Shown here: positions 62,061-64,000 of the stretch, in pieces
Numbering within the stretch: the first letter of the stretch is position 1
How the letters are laid out: each line of letters starts with the position of its first letter
Assembly: GCA_905221605.1 (NCBI GenBank)
Contig: CAJNDS010002355.1
Span: 215,001 to 279,000 of the forward strand
Source of the DNA: Symbiodinium natans
Lineage: Eukaryota > Sar > Dinophyceae > Suessiales > Symbiodiniaceae
DNA: 64,000 nt
Reading direction: 5' to 3'
Notes under the pieces: model-generated
Told to the model about the DNA's origin: nothing
Databases searched by the model: none
What the model saw: only the letters and a program-made list of their open reading frames with translations
Made by a program: the position numbers and the translations under genes

Positions 62061-63839
62061 GAGATGGTGACCTTCCTGACCTCCCAGGGCCTGTCGGGAC
62101 CGATCAGGCAAGGATGGAAGCAGAGGAACCTTCAAGTCTCATCCCGTCTGTTTAGGGTTTGGGGTTTAGGGGTTCAGGGCTTGAGGTTTAGGGTTTAGGG
62201 TTTTGGGTTTTGGGTTAAGGATTTAGGGTTTGGGGTTCAGGGGTTCTTGGCGTTCTTCTTCAGGCATGACCCCACTGCTTCAGCTTGTGCTGTAAGGATT
62301 TGCGTTGAGGCGTCCACGATACCTACTTGGAGGCTCATGTGTAGCTATAAGTTGGGTCATAAGAAGCATAAATCTACTTACAACCTTTTCAGGGTACGAA
62401 CACCCTTGTTGATAGCTACCCTATTCAGGGTACTTCTAACCTCGCTTCTAGCTGCCCGTAAGCGTCCCAGTAGGGAGTCGGAAGTTGCGCCAGGGCATAT
62501 GCCAAAGCACTTGCATTGCAGGGGGACCGGCTCTCAGTTTTTTCTGGGCGGGACAGGTTCTTGAGGGAGGGTTTAGGGTTTAGGGTTTACGGTTTACGGT
62601 TTAGGGTTTAGGGTGTAGGGTGTAGGGTGTAGGGTGTAGCACGGGTCAGCTGAACGCAATAGTGTGAAGACATGCCCACCCCAAGGCCACCCAATCGCAA
62701 CTCACTGTGAAACCAAACCGGGGCCCCCCTTCGACCCCCCTCCCTTAAGAACCCTATAAGTATATGGGAAGCTCTCTAAACTAGGGGTCCCTTGTTGGCC
62801 ATATCATATAAGGCATAATGCATGCGCCTATTTCGTTTGAATGGTGTTTTGGTAGTTTGTACTCGACTTCTACGGGAGTTGTAAGGGGATAGGATTGGCA
62901 ATTCAGTAGGCACCTGTGTTAGGTTTTGTTGGGCCTGTCTGTCGGCAAGCATTCGTCAGAGTGGAGGCGGCTGTTCCCAGTGACTTCTGAGCTTTCTCTA
63001 AACCTTAAAACCCTAAAACCCTAGCGGCGAAGATGGAACTGCAGAGGGATCCTTAATATGATTTACGGCATATTACATCATCTTTGGAGTATACCTTAAG
63101 CTAAAAGGGATCCTTAGTATCATGTCATGCATATTCCTTCATTAAGGGGGTATTGGCACTCTTTGGGATCACAGTTCTTCCCTGAGGTCACCGAGCCCCG
63201 CGCCCTGATCGAGTCGGATGGCGCCAGGCCGGCGGTCGATCCTGTTTTCGGTTTGGAGGTTTAGGGCCTAAGTTTGGGGGCTTATTTAGGGTTTTGGGTT
63301 TAGGGTTATCATGATCTAGGTGCCGAGGCTGTTTGGAATTATGAAGGACCATACCGAAACTCGAATAAAGCCATAGACTGGTACTCAAGTTGAGCCTGGC
63401 TGAACCCGGATGCTTCCAAACTAAATGCAAAAATTGGGGGCTTACGAATCGGAACAAGGTTTGGTGGTTTTTCTAGTATGTTTATACAGGGACCATAAGG
63501 GAATACTATCAGTGATTTTTCCGACCCCTAAATGAGTACATGAACCCTGCTCTCTCCCATTCCCGACGAAGTTGATGCAGCAAGTCAGACACTCCAGGCC
63601 ACCGAGCCTCTTGGATGACAAACCTCTGTACAAAACTGAAGCATTGAGGGCCGTGTTTGGGTTTAGGGCTTTGGGCTTAGGGTTTAGGGTTTAGGGCCTA
63701 GTAGGGTTTAGGGAAATTTTAGGGCGATATTGGGGCTCTTCTAGGCTCTTGTGGTGTCGCCATCCGGCGATGGCGAGGCTAAGCAAGATGCTGACGTTCG
63801 CCGAGTTTGAATGTACCGACGAGACGCTCGGCTACGTCC
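62061..63839 (+). CDS. Candidate gene, three exons
   Basis: 62061-62150 follows ATTCAGTGTGCAG and reads MVTFLTSQGLSGPIRQGW, running into a TTTAGGG array. 63187-63243 follows CTTCCCTGAG and reads TEPRALIESDGARPAVDP with donor GTTTTC. 63745-63839 follows GCTCTTCTAG and reads MARLSKMLTFAEFECTDE with donor GTAAGC. Family unknown. The gene would continue past the window end. Introns hold a CTACTTGGAGG-family element (62318-62478) and TTTAGGG runs. Confidence 0.4.
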
Positions 63840-63987
63840 GTAAGCAATGTTCCGCGAGGACCTTGTTAGCGGTGGAGTCTAGGGTAGATTAAGATTCAAA
63901 TGCTACTTGTGAAGATGACTGCCATCCGACATCAGCAGACTCAGATTTGCGCAACTCAAGACACTTGTGTACCCATGGGGCAGTTTT

Positions 63988-64000
63988 TGGGGGGGGGGGG
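63988..64000. repeat. Poly-G at the window end
   Basis: The window ends in at least 13 G. Nothing can be said about what follows. Confidence 0.9.

Overview
The window reads as nuclear DNA of a dinoflagellate, probably close to a chromosome end. The evidence is the telomere unit TTTAGGG/CCCTAAA, small exons split by many introns with GT, GC and GA donors, short inverted-repeat elements that sit exactly where introns sit (introners), GC-rich third codon positions, and a LINE of a kind I associate with dinoflagellates. The genus cannot be read from the sequence. Position 1 starts in a pure CCCTAAA run, the orientation expected at a left chromosome end.

The main structural fact is that arrays of the telomere unit, exact or degenerate and in both orientations, occur throughout the 64 kb. 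The unique blocks between them are mostly exons. The clearest proof is a type I protein arginine methyltransferase (PRMT1-like) on + at about 38.1-48.0 kb. Its 19 exons follow the protein order of the family, and several introns between them are largely TTTAGGG or CCCTAAA arrays. An RRM protein on - at 0.1-2.4 kb shows the same structure, with phase-matched joins.

Layout: 0.1-2.4 kb, RRM protein (-). 3.5-5.7 kb, membrane protein, perhaps a cation channel (-). 6.0-8.0 kb, unknown gene (+). 8.7-13.5 kb, unknown gene or genes (-). 14.0-14.4 kb, gene fragment (+). 14.6-17.55 kb, membrane protein (-). 17.9-22.5 kb, membrane protein exons (-). 22.5-24.6 kb, homopolymer and 8-mer satellite DNA. 24.6-31 kb, LINE with endonuclease, reverse transcriptase, zinc fingers and a ubiquitin-specific-protease-like domain. 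31.6-37.3 kb, three gene segments (+), the last with MKRPAA repeats and a ubiquitin-like domain. 38.1-48.0 kb, PRMT1 (+). 48.9-50.3 kb, unknown gene (+). 51.4-54.2 kb, FkbM-type methyltransferase (+). 55.4-58.05 kb, unknown gene (+). 58.4-63.9 kb, short gene segments, mostly +. From 31 kb to the right end nearly all genes point rightwards.

At least seven families of short inverted-repeat elements are visible. One copy, at 35969-36193, has a telomeric array inserted inside its left terminal repeat. Exon limits were read by eye from frame, splice signals and family similarity. Exons in the PRMT, RRM and LINE genes are secure; many single exons elsewhere are candidates, and some short blocks are open on both strands.
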